From Teichococcus vastitatis (GTDB lineage Bacteria > Pseudomonadota > Alphaproteobacteria > Acetobacterales > Acetobacteraceae): a stretch of DNA of 64,000 nt. How positions within the stretch are numbered: position 1 is the first letter of the stretch; each line of letters starts with the position of its first letter. Location: assembly GCF_003604215.1 (NCBI RefSeq), contig NZ_QXGS01000002.1, positions 372,001 through 436,000 on the forward strand. The letters are read 5' to 3'. The notes below the pieces were generated by a model. That model saw nothing but the letters and a program-made list of their open reading frames with translations. It made no database searches and was not told the origin of the DNA. Shown here piece after piece: positions 8,681-18,508 of the stretch. A program made the position numbers and the translations under genes.

Positions 8681-10540
8681 TCAGTGGCGATCGGCGCCAC
8701 CCTCGCCGAAGCCCATCACCAGTTCCTGGATCCGCTTCGGGTCGCCCTGCTCCATGACGCGGCGGGCGAAGCGGGCGCAATCATCGATCTTCAGCGTCCG
8801 CACCACCTGCTTCACCCGCGGAATGGCGCTGGCGTTCATCGACAGGGTGCGGATGCCGAGGCCGAGCAGCAGCGGCACCAGGCGCGGATTGCCCGCCATC
8901 TCGCCGCACACCGAGACCGGCATGCGCAGGCGCAGCGCCGCCTCGGTAGCGAACTGCACCAGCCGCAGCACGGCGGGATGCAGCGGGTCATAGAGATGCG
9001 CCACCTCGGTTTCCGCACGGTCCACCGCCAGGGTGTACATAGCGAGGTCATTGGTGCCGATGGCGAAGAAATCCGCCTCCAGGGCGATGGCGTCCGCCGC
9101 CAGCGCCGCGCCCGGCGTCTCGATCATGGCGCCGAGCAGCGGCAGCTTGTCCGGCAGCGGCACGCCCCGGCGGCGCAGCCGGCGCACCACGCGGTCATAG
9201 ATCTCGCGCGCCTGCCGCACCTCCTCCGGCACCGTGACCATGGGCAGCAGCACCCGGATCGGGCTGGCGGTGGCGCCGGCGACGCGCAGGATGGCGGCGA
9301 ACTGCGCTTCCAGCAGATCCGGCTTCTTCAGCAGCATGCGGATGCCGCGCAGGCCGAGCGCCGGGTTGGGGCCGGCATGGAACGGCTCGATGCCGTCCGC
9401 CAGCGCCTGCATGTCCTTCTCGCCGCCCCAGTCCAGCACCCGGATGGTGACGCCGTCGCCCGCCATGGCCTCCACCACCTGGGTGTAGGCGGCGACTTGG
9501 GCTTCCTCGTCCGGCAGGTCCTCGCGGTTCATGAACAGGAACTCGGTGCGCAGCAGCCCAATCCCCTGGGCGCCGGCCTGCGCGATCAGCGGCAGCTCGG
9601 CCGGGATTTCCAGATTGGCCTGCAGCTCCACCTCTTCCGCGTCCACGGTGATGGCAGGCAGGCGGCGCAGCTTGGCCAGGCGGGATTTCTCCCGCGCATA
9701 GCCGGCCAGGGCGTCGCGCCCGGCCTCCAGCGCCGCGGCGCCCGGGCGCAGCACCACGGTGCCGGCGCCGCCATCCAGCACCGCCTCGTCGCCGCGCCGC
9801 GCCGCCTCGGTCAGGCCGGTGCAGCCGAGCACGGAGGGGATGCCCAGCGCCCGCAGCATGATGGCCGTGTGGCCGTCCGAGCCGCCTTCCTCGGTAGCGA
9901 CGCCGGCGATGCGGGTGGGGTCGAGCAGCGCGGCATCGGCCGGGGTCAGCTCCTCCGCCACCAGGATGGAGCCGGCCGGCACTTCCTTCAGGGAACGGAA
10001 CGGGGTCGCGGTCAGGTTGCGGGTCAGGCGGCGGCCGATCTCGCGCACCTCGCCGGCGCGGCGCCGCAGCCCGGCCTTGTCATCGTCCTTGGCCGCCAGG
10101 ATGGCGCCGGCGATGGCTTCCGCCTCGTCATTCACCGCCGTTTCGGCCGACAGCAGCTCCTCGGCGATGCGGCGGCGGGCGCCGCGGATCAGCCGGCTGC
10201 CGCTCAGCATCATGGCATAGGCGTCGAGCAGCGGCTCCAGCTCCTCCTGCGCTTCCTCAGGCAGCACGCCCAGGCGGGCCTTGAGCTTGGAGATCTGCTT
10301 GCGACTGGCCGCCACGGCGGCGTCGAGTCGCTGCCGCTCCCCCTCCACCTGCGCCTCGGTGACGACGCGGCGGGGTGCCAGGGCGGGCGGCTCGCTGGTG
10401 TCGAACACCGCCCCGATGGCGACGCCGGGACTGATGGCGATGCCGGAGAAGCGCGCCTCGCGCGATTTGCGCGGAAGGCGCCGGGCAGGCTCGTGGAGGG
10501 AGGTGGCGGGCGGGGTCTTCTCGCGCTTCTCAGTCTTCAT
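8681..10540 (-). CDS. ptsI: PTS enzyme I (PEP-protein phosphotransferase)
   Basis: Takes phosphate from PEP and passes it to HPr. The 619-residue product has the phosphohistidine segment GGSDGHTAIMLRALGIP (His224) and the PEP-binding C-terminal barrel with IGLLRTEFLFM, IGTNDLAMYTL and the catalytic Cys in SVCGEMAGN. There is no GAF domain, so it is a plain EI and not the PtsP form, although annotation pipelines may label it ptsP. About 30 basic residues precede the first EI helix. It overlaps ptsH by 11 bp. No sugar-specific EIIBC gene is in the window, which agrees with a regulatory PTS. Confidence 0.93.
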   Translation of the reverse strand: MKTEKREKTPPATSLHEPARRLPRKSREARFSGIAISPGVAIGAVFDTSEPPALAPRRVVTEAQVEGERQRLDAAVAASRKQISKLKARLGVLPEEAQEELEPLLDAYAMMLSGSRLIRGARRRIAEELLSAETAVNDEAEAIAGAILAAKDDDKAGLRRRAGEVREIGRRLTRNLTATPFRSLKEVPAGSILVAEELTPADAALLDPTRIAGVATEEGGSDGHTAIMLRALGIPSVLGCTGLTEAARRGDEAVLDGGAGTVVLRPGAAALEAGRDALAGYAREKSRLAKLRRLPAITVDAEEVELQANLEIPAELPLIAQAGAQGIGLLRTEFLFMNREDLPDEEAQVAAYTQVVEAMAGDGVTIRVLDWGGEKDMQALADGIEPFHAGPNPALGLRGIRMLLKKPDLLEAQFAAILRVAGATASPIRVLLPMVTVPEEVRQAREIYDRVVRRLRRRGVPLPDKLPLLGAMIETPGAALAADAIALEADFFAIGTNDLAMYTLAVDRAETEVAHLYDPLHPAVLRLVQFATEAALRLRMPVSVCGEMAGNPRLVPLLLGLGIRTLSMNASAIPRVKQVVRTLKIDDCARFARRVMEQGDPKRIQELVMGFGEGGADRH

Positions 10541-10904
10541 GGAAACCGGCCTCGATCAGGCCGGCCACCGCATCCAGTGCTTCCCTGGCGTCCCACCCTT
10601 CGGCTTCCACCACGACTTCGCTCCCCTTGCCCGCGCCCAGCATCATCAGCCCCATGATGGAGCATGCCGGCACCTTCTGGCCATCGCGCCCGACGGTCAC
10701 GCAGGCAGAAAAACGCTCCGTCAGCGAGACCAGCTTGGCGGCGGCGCGGGCGTGCAGGCCGCGGCTGTTGATGACCGGCACCACGCGGCGCAGCAGCAGG
10801 GGGTTGCTGGCCTCCTGCCCGGCCGCCGGCGGAAGCGCGGGCTGGCCGCCCAGGGTGTCGGACGGAGCCAGAACGGGCACCGGGCGCCGGAACGGGCTGT
10901 TCAT
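10530..10904 (-). CDS. ptsH: HPr phosphocarrier protein
   Basis: Small carrier that moves phosphate from EI (His site) and can be phosphorylated on serine by HPr kinase. From the ATG at 10904 (AAGGA nine bases upstream) the product is 124 residues. The N-terminal 38 residues are proline-rich and extra to the usual 85-90. NSRGLHARAA gives the active His51, and ACSIMGLMMLGA gives the regulatory serine at about Ser82. It overlaps ptsI by 11 bp and follows the EIIA gene by 37 bp. The frame is open further upstream to 10982, but that lacks a ribosome site. Confidence 0.92.
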   Translation of the reverse strand: MNSPFRRPVPVLAPSDTLGGQPALPPAAGQEASNPLLLRRVVPVINSRGLHARAAAKLVSLTERFSACVTVGRDGQKVPACSIMGLMMLGAGKGSEVVVEAEGWDAREALDAVAGLIEAGFHED

Positions 10905-10941
10905 GTCGGGATTTCCTTCGGTGACGCCACGGCGCCGTGGT

Positions 10942-11388
10942 TCAGGCCGGCTTGACGCAGGCCATGGCATTCGCCGCGGCACAGCGGGCCGGGGTGGCGC
11001 AGGCGATGTATTTGCGCCCCGCCATCATGGCGTGCTCCACCGCCGGGCCCAAAGTCTCGGCGCTGCGGATCCGCGCCAGCTTCACCAGCAGCGGCAGGTT
11101 GAGGCCGGCGATCACTTCCACCGGGCAGCCGGGATGGCCATCCCCCTGCGCCACCGCCGTGGCCAGATTGGACGGGGTGCCGCCGAACATGTCGGTCAGG
11201 ATCACCACGCCATCGCCCTGATCCACGGCGGCGACGCGCCCGAGGATGTCGCGCTTGCGCGCCTCCATGTCGTCATCGGGACCGATGCAGACCGTCTCGA
11301 CCTGCGGCTGCGGGCCGACCACGTGTTCCATCGCCAAACGGAATTCCTCGGCGAGGTGGCCATGACTGACCAGAACCATGCCGATCAT
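10942..11388 (-). CDS. PTS EIIA component, mannose (ManX) family
   Basis: Phosphate acceptor domain of the EIIA-Man family. In alphaproteobacteria this orphan EIIA acts in regulation and not in sugar uptake. From the ATG at 11388 the product is 149 residues. It begins MIGMVLVSHGHLAEEF, which places the phosphohistidine at His9, and carries the family loop LTDMFGGTPSNLA. It ends in KPA. The downstream order ptsH-ptsI and upstream rapZ-hprK is the conserved regulatory PTS set. A longer frame to 11514 overlaps rapZ and is not supported. Confidence 0.88.
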   Translation of the reverse strand: MIGMVLVSHGHLAEEFRLAMEHVVGPQPQVETVCIGPDDDMEARKRDILGRVAAVDQGDGVVILTDMFGGTPSNLATAVAQGDGHPGCPVEVIAGLNLPLLVKLARIRSAETLGPAVEHAMMAGRKYIACATPARCAAANAMACVKPA

Positions 11389-11401
11389 GAGGGGTACGCC
11401 G

Positions 11402-12391
11402 TTAAGTGGTACAAGTAGAAGGGGCCTCCCGACCCGTTGCGCTGAGCGGCGGGGCGACATTCTGTTCGCCGCCTCCCGCACCCATGGCCCCCATGCTGGG
11501 GGCCTGCAAGGCACGCAGTTCTCGGTGAGTTAGATCGACGCGCCAACCCTGTTCGGCAAGATGCGCCGAAAGCATCTCGGCCATCAGCACGGAGCGATGC
11601 TTGCCTCCCGTGCAGCCAAGAGCGACCGTCAGGTATTTTTTGCCCTCCGCGGCATAGCGCGGCAAGAGCGGGTCCAGCAGCGCCGTCATGCGTTGCCAGA
11701 ATGGATCAAAATCCGGGTCCTGCCGGATGAACCCGGCCACCGCCGCGTCGCGCCCGGTCTGCGGCCGCAGCACCGGGTCGTAATGCGGATTGCGCAGGAA
11801 GCGCAGATCGAACACCAGATCCGCCTCCCGGGGCAATCCGCGCGGAAAGGCAAAGGACATCACCGCCACCGCCAGGCCCGGCAGAGCGTCGCCGGCGGGG
11901 CGGAAATGCCGCTCCACCAGCCGTCGCAGATCCGGCAGCGGCCGCTCGCTGGTGTCGACCACCCAGTCAGCATCGTCGCGCAGCGGCGCCAGCAGCGCGC
12001 TTTCCCGCGCGATCCCGTCCGCCACCGAGCCGCCCAGGGGGCCGCCGGGCGCCAGGGGATGCCGCCGCCGGGTTTCCGAGAAGCGCCGTAGCAGCACCGC
12101 CTCCTCCGCCGTGACAAACAACAGCTCCGCGGCGGTGCCAGGTGCCTGGCGCAGGCGGTGCAGCAGCGCCAGCAGCTCGGCCGCGTCGAAGCCGCGCGTG
12201 CGGGCATCGACGCCCACCGCCAGCGGCACGGTGCCGCCGTCACGCACCACGTCTTCCAGGATCGCCAGCGGCGGGTTGTCGATGCTCTCGAAGCCGAGGT
12301 CTTCCAGAATGCGCAGCACGGTGGCCTTGCCGGCGCCGGACAAGCCGGTGACCACCACCACCGGCCGGCGCGACGCTGCCGCGGGGCTCAC
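11402..12391 (-). CDS. rapZ: RapZ-family nucleotide-binding protein (RNase adapter)
   Basis: P-loop protein. In enterobacteria it guides RNase E to the GlmZ sRNA in amino-sugar control; its alphaproteobacterial role is less clear. From the GTG at 12391 the product is 329 residues. The Walker A GLSGAGKA is at 16-23 and the C-terminal family motif GCTGGKHRSV is near residue 265. The GTG overlaps the hprK stop by 4 bp (GTGA), which supports this start over the open frame to 12529. The last about 30 residues, rich in Gly and Ala, are longer than usual and reach to 13 bp from the EIIA start. Confidence 0.9.
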   Translation of the reverse strand: MSPAAASRRPVVVVTGLSGAGKATVLRILEDLGFESIDNPPLAILEDVVRDGGTVPLAVGVDARTRGFDAAELLALLHRLRQAPGTAAELLFVTAEEAVLLRRFSETRRRHPLAPGGPLGGSVADGIARESALLAPLRDDADWVVDTSERPLPDLRRLVERHFRPAGDALPGLAVAVMSFAFPRGLPREADLVFDLRFLRNPHYDPVLRPQTGRDAAVAGFIRQDPDFDPFWQRMTALLDPLLPRYAAEGKKYLTVALGCTGGKHRSVLMAEMLSAHLAEQGWRVDLTHRELRALQAPSMGAMGAGGGEQNVAPPLSATGREAPSTCTT

Positions 12392-12834
12392 GCCGCGAAG
12401 GCCCCGGCACGCTGTGTCATGCGGGCCTCGGCCGCGGCCAGCGCCAGGCTGAGCTTGGCGGGGGCGGAAGCCTCGAAGGCATGGAGCGCGAGACGGGGCA
12501 GGCTGCCGCCGGGCACCGCGAAGCGGCACGGCTCCGGCAGCCGGGGAATGGCTGCCTGCGGCGCGAGGTCGACCACCAAGCGAAGGGGGGCCGGGCCATG
12601 CGGCAGGTTCTGGAAGATGCCGACGCCGCGGACCTCCAGCAGCCCGGCCAGCGCGTCCGGCGCCGTGGCCAGGGCGGTGCCCTCCGCCTCACGCAGCGAA
12701 ACCTGATCATCGGCCACGAGCGCCCAGCCGAGCTGCATCAGCCGGAGCACCAGATCGGACTTGCCGGATCCCGGAGGACCCAGGAACAGCACGCCGGCCC
12801 CCTGCGAGGCCGCGCAGCTCCCATGCAGCAACAT
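12388..12834 (-). CDS. hprK: HPr kinase/phosphorylase, short form
   Basis: Phosphorylates and dephosphorylates HPr on serine. This is the short alphaproteobacterial form with only the catalytic domain. The Walker A GPPGSGKS is at about 19-26, LVADD follows, and the family signature EVRGVGIF is near residue 80. I start at the ATG at 12834, which has GGAAG five bases upstream and aligns with the usual MxxH-C start. An ATG at 12891 is in frame, but its extra 19 residues look unlike the family and lie in foreign-looking sequence. The gene has lost its usual upstream neighbour chvG to a 3-kb insertion. Confidence 0.88.
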   Translation of the reverse strand: MLLHGSCAASQGAGVLFLGPPGSGKSDLVLRLMQLGWALVADDQVSLREAEGTALATAPDALAGLLEVRGVGIFQNLPHGPAPLRLVVDLAPQAAIPRLPEPCRFAVPGGSLPRLALHAFEASAPAKLSLALAAAEARMTQRAGAFAA

Positions 12835-13356
12835 ATCGACTTCCGGCTCCGCTTCGGGGGGGTGGTGCTGAAATCTGGTGAAATATGACATTTCCTGGGC
12901 GAGTGTGGAAGCAGGAGAACTGGACTACTTCAGGTTGAAATTTGGGGGTTTCTGGGAATTTGCCTATGACCAGATCCATGACCACATGAGTATATCAAGG
13001 ATATTGTAGTGCTGTAGGATCCATCCTCAATCGTGGCTCATGAAAGATGCTTGCTCCTCAACAATAAATGTGGATTGTAAACATCTATATTGTGGAGAAC
13101 TCGAGTGCAGAACTTCAGCGTTCGGAACTCGGCCGGCGCTGCTGGATCCGCAGCCGCCAGCATAATCAATCGATGGATGCCCTGACCTTCACCAACGCTC
13201 CCGGCGCCATCTCTGCCAGCTTCAACGTCGGCGCCGGGCTGAAGCCGAGAGCTTCAGCTTCCAGAACGGGAAGATGACCGAGGATCAGGCCCCATAAACG
13301 ATCTCGCCTGGAGCACTACGCTGTGATTCACAGCTCCTCCTGAAGAGAAGTGGATC
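12835..13356. other. AT-rich non-coding segment beside a decayed IS
   Basis: The part from about 12890 to 13110 is visibly richer in A and T than the surrounding genes, which suggests acquired DNA. A 69-codon open frame at 13068-13277 exists, but it has no ribosome site and no similarity I recognise. The palindrome GCTGTGATTCACAGC (13320-13334) lies just before the transposase remnant and may be part of the IS end. Confidence 0.5.
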
Positions 13357-14199
13357 ATGGCCGACTCGTTCTGGCTCACCGACAAGCAGATGGAGCGTCT
13401 GCGGCCGTTCTTTCCGAAGCCGCGTGGCCAGGTGCGGGTGGATGACCGGCGGGTGCTGAGCGGCATCATCTTTGTGAACCGTAATGGTCTGCGCTGGTGC
13501 GATGCGCCCGCAGCTTATGGCCTGCCAATGGCCCTCGACAATGGCTGGCTCCTTTGGAGCCGCAGGGCGTGTTCGCATGGATGCTGCTCGAGCCCGCCAA
13601 GGTTGGTCAGGACAACGACACAATTATGATCGATGCTACCCACCTCAGGCGCACCGCACCGCCGCGAGCCTCAATGCTCAACAGGGGGCTCTGGCAACAA
13701 GCGAGGCCGCTTCATCGGTCGAACAAAGCGAGGGCTGGACTCCAAGCTCCCTGGTACTACTGATGCCGAGAGCCGGCCGGTGGGCATGCTCCTCAGCGCC
13801 GGCCCGCGATGCGACTGTCTCGGAACCAAGGCGCTGCTCTCTTCGCTGCCCTCGGCCAAGGCGCTGATCGCCGGCCGGGGCTATGACGCGGACTGATTTC
13901 GTTGGGCTCTGGCAGATCGCGGTATCGAAGCCTGCATCCCCTCCCGCAAGGGGCGCAAGCTCCCCATCCCTCATGATCCGGTCCTCTATCGTCAGCGCCA
14001 CCGCATCGAGAACCTGTCTGCTCGGCCAAAGGACTGGCGTCGTATCGCTACGCGTCACGACCGCTGCGCCAAGGTGTTCCTCTCGGCCCGCGCCTTGGCT
14101 GCGGTGGTCATGTCCTGGCTGCGACGACCGCATCAGTGGGTGCGCTTGCTCGCCTCAGCCCTCCGATCCCGCCTTTTGCTGCCCGAGCCGCCGCCCTAG
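13357..14199 (+). pseudogene. IS5-family (IS427-group) transposase, decayed
   Basis: The N-terminal part, starting MADSFWLTDKQMERLRPFF, is a close match in style to IS427-group transposases. Near 13545 the reading moves to another frame (VFAWMLLEP, then DNDTIMIDATHLR) and then to a third (GRFIGRTKRGLDSKL to LIAGRGYDAD). A TGA at 13894-13896 stands where tryptophan is expected. Coding-like sequence continues as DRGIEACIPSRKGRK and KDWRRIATRHDRC and runs on to 14199. So there are at least two frameshifts and one nonsense change, and the element cannot make transposase. The right end is fused to the 3' end of the antiporter gene, and I cannot define both inverted repeats. Confidence 0.85.
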
Positions 14200-15399
14200 C
14201 GCCAGGGTCAGCGGTGCTCCTGTGATGCCATGCGCCACGACCGATCCGCAGATCGCCAGGCTCACGGCGTGCCAGATGACGGGCTCTCCTGTTCGGTGCT
14301 CCATCAGCGATGCGTAGTAGATGGCGGCCACTGCAATAGGTCCGAACCAGCCCATGAACAGCGCCTCCGAGGGGGTGTGGACGTCGCGAAGGAAGGGGCG
14401 CAGGAGTAAGAGCACTGGCGGGCGGCGCAGCAGGAGAACAGCGACCACGAGCAGCAGCCCGCTCCAGCCCAGGTCGAGCCAGCCCTTCCAGGGCAGCACG
14501 GTTCCCAGCATAATGAAGATCGGGATGGCGAAGAAGCGATTCACGGCCTCCTGTCCATGCTCCTCGTTCTGGCGGTCATCCTGGCTGATGACCTGCGTGA
14601 ACATGGCGCCGGCCGCAAAGACCAAGAGCACCTCGTCGCTCTTGATCAGCCGTCCCGCGCCCACCGCGAGCAGGGCGAGCGCCACTGTATAGACGAGGCG
14701 CCACTCGCTCTTGATCGCATCGCGCCGCTCCGCTGCTTGCAGGAGCCTGGCTGCGCCGTAGCCGATCGCGAGCCCGAACAGAGTGGCCACGCCCACGTCC
14801 CATAGAAGCGTCTTGGTCAGCCAGTGAATGAGCGCCTCGCCCTCGGGCCGCGTCAGTATCAGAAAGGGCAGGAATACGAAGAGGTAGCCCAGCCCGTCAT
14901 TGGCTCCGGACTCGAAGGAGATGGCGTGGCGGATGGGCTCGGGGATGTTCTCCTTGGCCTCCTGGCCGGTGACGATGGGGCTCGCGGCCACGGGATCGGT
15001 GGGGGTGATGATGGCGCCGATCAGCGCGGCCATCCAGAAGGGGAGCCCCAGGATCAGGAAAACCAAGGCCGTGCTGATGGCCCACATCAGGACCATAGCG
15101 AGGCCAATGAGCAGGAGCATCTCACGCCAGTTCTGGCGTGGGTAGCTGCCCGGGATACGCAGCGCCACGCCCACGAGGCCGATACCGAGCGTCAGGCGGG
15201 CGGCCTTCTCCATCAGGGTAGCGCGGTCCCCCGTCGCTTCGGCGTCGATCAGGTTGAAGACTTCGGGGCCAACGAGGACGCCGATGGCCAAGGCCAGCAG
15301 CGTTGGAGGGAGCAGGCTGCGGGACAGCCGCTTGGAGCCGAGCCCCAGCATCAGGGTGGCGGCCCCAAGCACGGTGACGATGGTGTTAAAGTTGTTCAT
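14155..15399 (-). CDS. CPA1-type cation:proton antiporter (NhaP-like)
   Basis: Inner-membrane exchanger, probably Na+ or K+ for H+. The 414-residue product has about 12 hydrophobic segments and the conserved core AIITPTDPVAASPIV (about 131-145) and ESGANDGLGY (about 167-176). The Asn-Asp pair of the second motif is the ion-binding site in this family. The start at 15399 has AGGA seven bases upstream. Its 3' end overlaps the end of the transposase remnant, so the IS lies directly against it. It sits between hprK and chvG, where this gene is not normally found, so the locus looks acquired or rearranged. Ion specificity is unknown. Confidence 0.88.
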   Translation of the reverse strand: MNNFNTIVTVLGAATLMLGLGSKRLSRSLLPPTLLALAIGVLVGPEVFNLIDAEATGDRATLMEKAARLTLGIGLVGVALRIPGSYPRQNWREMLLLIGLAMVLMWAISTALVFLILGLPFWMAALIGAIITPTDPVAASPIVTGQEAKENIPEPIRHAISFESGANDGLGYLFVFLPFLILTRPEGEALIHWLTKTLLWDVGVATLFGLAIGYGAARLLQAAERRDAIKSEWRLVYTVALALLAVGAGRLIKSDEVLLVFAAGAMFTQVISQDDRQNEEHGQEAVNRFFAIPIFIMLGTVLPWKGWLDLGWSGLLLVVAVLLLRRPPVLLLLRPFLRDVHTPSEALFMGWFGPIAVAAIYYASLMEHRTGEPVIWHAVSLAICGSVVAHGITGAPLTLALGRRLGQQKAGSEG

Positions 15400-15555
15400 C
15401 CGAGGTCCTGACCCGCTGCCTGTCTGATGGCTTGGCGATGCCGGGCGCCTGAGCCACTGACCAGACGTCAGACGGGAGCGAAGGTTCCCGGCCGTACGGA
15501 TAAAGTTGTCCCTCTGTCGCGCCGAGGCACTCGAGGAGAGATCCCGATCTGATTA

Positions 15556-15930
15556 ATGAGGCCTGACCTTGGTTTCTGCTTCCTGCGCGGCACCCAGTTG
15601 ATGATGCTATGTGGCCCGGTGACGATCGAGGCGCTGCGGGTAGGCGATGAGGTGACCACCTGCGCTGGGTTCCGCCCGGGTGACGTGGCTGGGCCAGCGC
15701 GTCGTGGACCCGGCGGCGGTGCAGAGGCCGGCCAAGGCGATGCCGGTCCGCATCCGCATGAGCGCGCTGGGTGAGAACCTGCCGCAGCGCGATCTGCTGG
15801 TGTCGCCCGACACTGCCTGTTCTTTGATGCCCGGCCGTTCACCAGCCGGTCGGCGGTGAACAGCGCCAGCATCGCGGAGCGCGCCCGGGCGCTGGGCCTG
15901 GCGGAGCCCGCGCTGGCGCTCGCGTCCTGA
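15556..15930 (+). pseudogene. Hint-domain (Hint_2) gene fragment
   Basis: The reading frames here spell out a secreted-type Hint domain in three pieces. CFLRGTQLMM then IEALRVGDEV lie in the first frame (from 15556). VTWLGQRVVDPAA and LPQRDLLVSPD lie in a second (about 15678-15810). HCLFFDARPFTSRSAVN through LGLAEPALALAS lie in a third and end at the TGA at 15928-15930. So there are two frameshifts, and the N-terminal domain is missing. Hint_2 domains usually end large secreted or adhesin-like proteins. No ribosome site is present. Confidence 0.75.
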
Positions 15931-15961
15931 GATCGCGGGCAGCCCGGGACACCGGGCCGCC

Positions 15962-17647
15962 TTAACCCAGCGGCAGCCGCACCACGAAGCGGGCGCCGGC
16001 GATTTTGCCGTTTTCGCCCCGCCGGTTCTCGGCGGCGATGCGGCCACCCAGCCCCTCGACGATCTGCCGGCTGATCGACAGGCCGAGGCCTGAATGCTTG
16101 CCGAACTGCTCGCCCTGCGGCCGTTCGGAATAGAAGCGGGCGAAAATGCCGTCCAGCTTGGCTTCCGGGATGCCGGGCCCCTCATCCTCCACGGTGAACT
16201 CCATCACGCTGCCGGCCGGGCGGGCGCGCAGCCAGACCTTGCCATTGGGTGGGGAAAACGAGATGGCGTTGCCCAGCAGGTTGCGGAACACCTGCACCAG
16301 CCGGCCCTCGACGCCGCGCACCACCATGGGCCCCGGCGGCATCTCCAGGATCACTTCCGGGTCTTCCGGCTTGCGGGTGGTGTTGTGCAGCTCGGCCAGC
16401 GCCGGGAGGATCGGCGCGATGTCCACGGGCTCGGAGGCGGTGCGCGACAGCTCGGCATCGACGCGCGACGAATCGGCGATGTCGGCGATCAGGCGATCCA
16501 TCCGCACCGCATCATCGGCGATGATCGCCAGCAGGCGCTTCTGGTGGTCCGGATTCTCGATGCGCCGCAAGGTCTCGATCGCCGAGCGCACGGAGGTCAG
16601 CGGGTTGCGCAGCTCATGCGCCACGTCGGCGGCGAAGCGCTCATTCTGGTCGATGCGGGCCCAGAGCGCCGTGGCGGAGGATTGCAGGTCGCGCGCCAGG
16701 ATGCCGATTTCGTCGGTGCGCGCCAGCAGCGGCACCGGCACCGACCCGGCACGGCCCTTGCCCTGCCGCATCGCCGCCGCGGCGCCAGCCAGCGCCAGAA
16801 TCGGCGAGGCGATGGTGCGCGCGAGATAGAAGGACGCGGCCACCGTCAGCAGCAGCGCCAGCAGAAACAGCGCCAGCACCGAGGAGCGGATTTCCAGCAG
16901 CCGCTCATCCACCTGCCGCGCTTCCCGGGTCAGCAGCACGATGCCGACGCTCTGGCTGCCGCGCCGCGCCGGCTCGGCCACCGACACCAGCAGCCGCCCC
17001 TCATTGGTGCGGCGGATATAGGGGCGCACGCCGCCTTCCAGCGCCAGCCGCAGCTCCTGCTGCCGGTCGGGACCGAGGGCGGGCTGCCAGTCGAAGGAGG
17101 GTGCGCCGGGAGTGACGTCCACCACGACCTCGCCACCGCCGCCGCTGCGCCAGCGCGGCAGCCATGCCAGGATGCGGTCATAGATGGAGGCCAGCGTGCC
17201 GGAAAAGGCCGAGCGCGGCTCGGGGGGCGGCAGCGGCTCGGTGACGATGGCGCCGCCCTGGCCCTCGCGCACCCGGCTGTCGGCCACCAGCAGGCCGGTG
17301 GTGTCGAACAGCTTGGCCTGGGTGTTGGGGCTGGGCTCCACCAGCCGGCGCAGCAGGGGCCGCGCCACGTCGGGCACCAGCACCGGGCGGTCGTCCTGCA
17401 CCCGCGCCGCCGCTTCGGCGATGCCGCCGGCGTAGATCCGGGCCTGGGTGCGCAGGCTCTCGACCTCGGCCGAGAGCAGGCCGTTCTGGTACTGGTCGAG
17501 ATACAGCAGCGACGCCGCCAGCAGGGCCGGCGCCACCGCGTTGAGCAGCAGGATGCGGCGCAGCAGCGGCGAGCCGCGCAACCGCGTCTGCTCGGGCCGG
17601 GTGACCATGGGGGCAGCCTCGGCGGGGCGGCCGCTGGCATCAGGCAT
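15962..17647 (-). CDS. chvG: Sensor histidine kinase ChvG/ExoS/BvrS-like
   Basis: Membrane sensor kinase of the acid and envelope-stress system that phosphorylates ChvI. The 561-residue product has TM1 at about 31-50, a periplasmic sensor domain to about 255, TM2 at about 256-276 and HAMP after it. The H-box FAADVAHELRNPLTSV gives His344. The ATPase domain carries FRNLLGNAISFS, VEDEGPGIP and HSGLGLSISRQIVE. AGGGA stands six bases before the ATG at 17647. It follows chvI by 30 bp. hprK, normally next, is 3.1 kb away behind the insertion. Confidence 0.92.
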   Translation of the reverse strand: MPDASGRPAEAAPMVTRPEQTRLRGSPLLRRILLLNAVAPALLAASLLYLDQYQNGLLSAEVESLRTQARIYAGGIAEAAARVQDDRPVLVPDVARPLLRRLVEPSPNTQAKLFDTTGLLVADSRVREGQGGAIVTEPLPPPEPRSAFSGTLASIYDRILAWLPRWRSGGGGEVVVDVTPGAPSFDWQPALGPDRQQELRLALEGGVRPYIRRTNEGRLLVSVAEPARRGSQSVGIVLLTREARQVDERLLEIRSSVLALFLLALLLTVAASFYLARTIASPILALAGAAAAMRQGKGRAGSVPVPLLARTDEIGILARDLQSSATALWARIDQNERFAADVAHELRNPLTSVRSAIETLRRIENPDHQKRLLAIIADDAVRMDRLIADIADSSRVDAELSRTASEPVDIAPILPALAELHNTTRKPEDPEVILEMPPGPMVVRGVEGRLVQVFRNLLGNAISFSPPNGKVWLRARPAGSVMEFTVEDEGPGIPEAKLDGIFARFYSERPQGEQFGKHSGLGLSISRQIVEGLGGRIAAENRRGENGKIAGARFVVRLPLG

Positions 17648-17677
17648 GGACGGTCCCTGACCTGGTGTTCCCCGGCA

Positions 17678-18379
<702 letters not shown>

Positions 18380-18508
18380 GGGGTGCGGCTCCTGAGGTCC
18401 TTCTGCGGCGCCGGGCGAGAACAAGGATAGCCCCTGCGGCACAGTGTAAGATACGCGACGATTGTGGCACGGGGCGGGCCGCAAGATGGTGGATAAGGGG
18501 TGATTCGG

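Noticed and set aside
13068-13277. 69-codon frame in the AT-rich gap
   Set aside because: No ribosome site, no known family and a composition unlike the neighbours. Kept only as part of the gap description.
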